Source: Campylobacterales bacterium (lineage in GTDB: Bacteria > Campylobacterota > Campylobacteria > Campylobacterales > QNZT01). Taken from it: a stretch of DNA of 6,048 nt. The notes below the pieces were generated by a model. It was not told the DNA's origin. It did no database searches and saw nothing but the letters and a program-made list of their open reading frames with translations. Location: NCBI GenBank assembly GCA_027081495.1, contig JALWKJ010000069.1, forward strand, positions 1 through 6,048. The letters are read 5' to 3'. The position numbers and the translations under genes were made by a program. Of this stretch, positions 6,022 to 6,048 are shown piece by piece; within the stretch, counting starts at the first letter, position 1, and each line of letters starts with the position of its first letter.

Positions 6022-6027
6022 CTCCTT
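6022..6027 (-). promoter_or_regulatory. Ribosome binding site that fixes the TTG start of the lipoprotein
   Basis: The minus strand reads AAGGAG with seven bases to the TTG at 6014-6012. It is the strongest ribosome site near this gene and justifies the non-ATG start. Confidence 0.8.
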
Positions 6028-6041
6028 TGTTATAGAAAATA

Positions 6042-6047
6042 ATTATA
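6042..6047 (-). promoter_or_regulatory. Possible -10 element for the lipoprotein-MoxR-VWA operon
   Basis: The minus strand reads TATAAT at the window edge, which would start transcription near 6035 with a leader of about 20 bases. A second match, TATAAC at 6029-6034, is too close to the ribosome site. Any -35 lies outside the window. Confidence 0.4.
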
Positions 6048-6048
6048 A

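Overview
The window is AT-rich, densely packed bacterial DNA with every recognisable gene on the minus strand, so transcription runs from high to low coordinates. The combination of an LpxB with a SALEPSANLHLK N-terminus (Campylobacter-like, recalled rather than searched), a GreA directly upstream of ArgC, a DUF1566-type lipoprotein and strong AAGGAG ribosome sites suggests a Campylobacterota genome. A free-living sulfur- or hydrogen-oxidising genus such as Sulfurimonas or Sulfuricurvum is my guess; this is inferred from memory of protein style.

Upstream block (6014 to 2095): four genes overlap or nearly touch. They encode a small periplasmic lipoprotein with an Lcl/DUF1566 domain, a protein with a BRCT-like N-terminus and a long array of leucine-rich-variant (LRV) type helical repeats, a MoxR-family AAA+ ATPase, and a DUF2201 protein (metallopeptidase-like N-terminal domain plus C-terminal VWA domain). 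The last three look like a MoxR/VWA module: an ATPase, its metal-dependent VWA partner, and a repeat scaffold that may supply specificity. The VWA metal site is intact, but the peptidase-like HExxH motif of the DUF2201 domain appears degenerate.

Junction (1990 to 2115): the 3' end of the VWA gene lies in one arm of a 126-bp quasi-palindrome. Its 20-bp ends match at 19 of 20 positions and its centre is a strong GC/AT hairpin. This is the most unusual DNA structure in the window. It separates the MoxR/VWA module from the housekeeping block.

Downstream block (1951 to 1): a 58-codon single-pass membrane protein gene is followed after one base by lpxB (TTG start), then greA with its own probable extended -10 promoter inside a perfect 17-bp palindrome, then the 5' part of argC, whose ATG overlaps the greA stop. 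These genes serve lipid A synthesis, transcript elongation rescue and arginine synthesis; the link looks positional rather than functional.

No RNA genes, CRISPR arrays or insertion-sequence transposases were seen. The only intergenic stretch of any size is 1952-2094, which holds the quasi-palindrome and a possible promoter.
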